Origin: GWA2-66-18 sp964537395
Lineage (GTDB): Bacteria; Elusimicrobiota; Elusimicrobia; UBA1565; UBA9628
Assembly (NCBI GenBank): GCA_964537395.1
Contig: CAZIBN010000059.1
Span: 1 to 23,199, forward strand
Reading direction: 5' to 3'
DNA length: 23,199 nucleotides
How positions within the stretch are numbered: position 1 is the stretch's first letter; each line of letters starts with the position of its first letter. The notes under the pieces were generated by a model. The model was given only the letters and a program-made list of their open reading frames with translations, ran no database searches and had not been told where the DNA came from. Below are positions 21,723 through 23,199 of this stretch, one piece after another. The position numbers and the translations under genes were made by a program.

Positions 21723-22595
21723 GTGCGCCCCCTCCTCCTCACCTTCGCGATCCTCTGCCTTTCGCTTCCCGCGCTTCTGATCCGCGGCGCCCGCGCTCCG
21801 ATCGAGGCCATCGGCTTTTGGCGCCTCGCCTTCGCCTGCGCCGCCCTGGCGCCATGGGCCTGGAGCCGCCGCAAACCCTGGACCGCGCCCGCGCGCCGCA
21901 CCGTCGCCCTCGCCGGGACCTTGTTCTTCCTCCATCTATGGACGTTCACCTGGGCGGTGTCGCACACGACCGTGGCCAACCTCATGCTCGCGTTCTCGAC
22001 CCACCCGGTGTGGACCGGCCTGGGGGCCTGGCTGCTTTTCAAGGAGCCGCTCGGGCGCCGCGAGCTGCTTGCCCTCGTCCTGGCGGGAGCGGGCGTCGCG
22101 ATCCTGTTCGGGGGCTCGATGAGCCTCGGCGGCGCGGGGCTTGCAGGCGATCTGTCGGCCCTTCTGTCCGCCATGTTCTTCTCGGGCTGGGTGCTCATAG
22201 GCCGGCGCGTCCGACGCGGCCTCGACACCGTCAGCTTTCTCTTCGTCGCGTACGGCACGGCCGCCGGGCTTTTCTTCGTCGTCGGGTCGGCCCGCGGCGC
22301 TTCCTGGACCGGCTATCCCGCCGCCACCTGGGCGGCGCTGGCCGTGCTCGCGTTCGCGGTCAGCCTGGGCGGCCACGGACTTTTCACCTATCTCCTCAAT
22401 AAATACGACGTGCTCGTTCTCAGCTGCGCCAAGCTCGCCGAGCCGGTGCTTGCCGCCGCGGCCGCCGCCTGGCTGTTCCATGAGCCCCTCTCCGCGCACC
22501 TGGGAGCCGCCTTCCTCCTGATCGCGACCGGCGTCGTCGTCCTGCTGAGATCCCCGAAGCCCAAGACGATGGATGCCCTGGCGGTCGACGGATAG
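21723..22595 (+). CDS. EamA/DMT-family transporter
   Basis: The 290-residue protein is almost entirely hydrophobic with about ten TM helices in two repeats, the EamA (DUF6) arrangement. Typical repeat ends are seen as FSTHPVWTGLGAWLLFKEPL with LAGAGVAILFGG in the first half, and KLAEPVLAAAAAAWLFHEPL with LIATGVVVLL in the second. Members export or import small metabolites, often amino acids or purines; the substrate cannot be read from sequence. The GTG start at 21723 lies 6 bp after the preceding stop, with no good Shine-Dalgarno. It is probably cotranscribed with the membrane protein before it. Confidence 0.9.
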   Translation: MRPLLLTFAILCLSLPALLIRGARAPIEAIGFWRLAFACAALAPWAWSRRKPWTAPARRTVALAGTLFFLHLWTFTWAVSHTTVANLMLAFSTHPVWTGLGAWLLFKEPLGRRELLALVLAGAGVAILFGGSMSLGGAGLAGDLSALLSAMFFSGWVLIGRRVRRGLDTVSFLFVAYGTAAGLFFVVGSARGASWTGYPAATWAALAVLAFAVSLGGHGLFTYLLNKYDVLVLSCAKLAEPVLAAAAAAWLFHEPLSAHLGAAFLLIATGVVVLLRSPKPKTMDALAVDG

Positions 22596-22649
22596 CGTAC
22601 GACGACCGGCTATGACCAAAGTCCCCTAGCGTGGAGCAGAACAACCGTG

Positions 22650-22655
22650 TATAGT
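22650..22655 (+). promoter_or_regulatory. -10 TATAGT of the prepilin gene, leaderless-type
   Basis: TATAGT ends 9 bp before ATG 22665, the same spacing as three other genes here. No clear -35 is seen at 16-18 bp. The short gap 22596-22649 contains nothing else recognisable. Confidence 0.5.
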
Positions 22656-22664
22656 AACGCCGAA

Positions 22665-23132
22665 ATGAATAAGCATCGAGGGTTCACTCTCATCGAGCTG
22701 ATGATCGTCGTCGCCATCATCGGCATCCTCGCGGCCATCGCCATCCCCAAGTTCGCGGAGCTGATCCGAAAGTCCGCGGAAGGGCAGGTCAAAGGCAACC
22801 TCGGCGCGATGAAATCCGCGCTGTCGATCTACTACGCCGACATGGAAGGATACTATCCGGACGACGTGAACTCGCTGACCATCAACGGCAAGTACCTCAG
22901 CGCGATCTCGAGCGTGAAAATACCCGACTATCACCCGAGCACCACCGTCATCCGCCATAACTGGACCACCAGCCCGTTCGGCTGCTCGGCCAACATGCTG
23001 AACACGGGCGAGTGGATCTACTGGAACGAGCGGGGCGCCGGCTGCGCCCTGAGCGCGTACCACACGCTCGGCGAGTTCTGGATCGCCTGCAGCCACACGG
23101 ACACGAAGGGCTCCGTCTGGTCGAACTACTGA
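22665..23132 (+). CDS. Type IV pilin-like prepilin
   Basis: The 155-residue protein has a prepilin leader MNKHRG cleaved before the methylated Phe, followed by FTLIELMIVVAIIGILAAIA with Glu at mature position 5. This is the class III signal processed by the prepilin peptidase PilD. The helix continues to about residue 55 (IYYADMEGYYPDDVNSL), then a short beta-rich head with three cysteines (Cys near 107, 126 and 144) and the end SVWSNY. It is a type IV pilus or type II-like pseudopilin; major versus minor pilin cannot be told. ATG 22665 is chosen over the in-frame GTG 22647, which would lengthen the leader. It forms a one-gene unit closed by a strong terminator. Confidence 0.92.
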   Translation: MNKHRGFTLIELMIVVAIIGILAAIAIPKFAELIRKSAEGQVKGNLGAMKSALSIYYADMEGYYPDDVNSLTINGKYLSAISSVKIPDYHPSTTVIRHNWTTSPFGCSANMLNTGEWIYWNERGAGCALSAYHTLGEFWIACSHTDTKGSVWSNY

Positions 23133-23150
23133 ACCGGCGCCGGAAATGAA

Positions 23151-23185
23151 GAAGGCCTGCCGCTGAGCGGCAGGCCTTCCTTATT
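23151..23185 (+). terminator. Rho-independent terminator after the prepilin gene
   Basis: A 13-bp perfect stem (arms 23151-23163 and 23167-23179, GAAGGCCTGCCGC with its complement) closes on a TGA triloop. It is followed by CTTATT. It lies 18 bp after the prepilin stop codon and is the only classical intrinsic terminator in the window. Confidence 0.9.
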
Positions 23186-23199
23186 GACGGCCGGATCAG

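Noticed and set aside
1..23199. CRISPR arrays, insertion sequences, integrases, rRNA or tRNA genes
   Set aside because: No regularly spaced repeats, transposase or integrase motifs, or conserved RNA gene signatures were seen on either strand.

Overview
The window is about 23 kb of GC-rich bacterial DNA, roughly 63-66% GC by eye. The only AT-rich islands are promoters and leaders. A type IV prepilin, a PorV/UPF0164-type outer-membrane protein fused to TPRs, a bifunctional PBP1A and porphyrin genes point to a diderm bacterium. The PorV-TPR protein, the prepilin style and the gene mix fit a high-GC lineage of Elusimicrobiota. That assignment is an inference from gene content and no marker gene proves it.

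Layout, left to right. A 5'-truncated-by-window gene fragment lies on the minus strand (1-129). Next comes hemC-mfd (minus, overlapping GTGA). Alanine racemase (plus) converges on a PBP1A (minus). A glycerol-3-phosphate dehydrogenase-like FAD enzyme (plus) diverges from PBP1A across only 37 bp. A palindrome-rich convergent spacer (9284-9415) follows. Then comes a long minus-strand operon (20.95 kb down to 9.4 kb): PorV-like protein with TPRs, FliF-FliG-TPR fusion, large coiled-coil protein, FlbD, MotA, MotB, carboxypeptidase-regulatory-like lipoprotein, cysteine desulfurase, MnmA and a small lipoprotein. Diverging from it are a single-pass membrane protein and an EamA transporter (plus). A prepilin with a strong intrinsic terminator closes the window.

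The centrepiece is the minus-strand operon. It encodes a flagellar-type stator (MotA/MotB with the catalytic Asp). It also encodes one protein joining a signal peptide, a FliF ring-building-like periplasmic segment, one TM helix, a FliG middle plus C-terminal domain and a TPR. No rod, hook, filament, export-gate or C-ring FliM/FliN gene is visible. The operon is preceded by a TTGACA-N16-TACACT promoter and an RNA that closely matches the c-di-GMP-I (GEMM) riboswitch. This looks like a c-di-GMP-controlled, non-flagellar, stator-driven envelope machine with an outer-membrane partner and a long cytoplasmic coiled coil. What it moves is unknown. Its FliG torque helix has lost several charges that are conserved in flagella.

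A second pattern crosses the window. Seven transcription-unit-leading genes have a TANNNT -10 hexamer only 6-9 bp before the start codon, whereas most operon-internal genes use Shine-Dalgarno sites or stop/start overlaps. This suggests widespread leaderless or near-leaderless mRNAs, and it also fixes several start codons.
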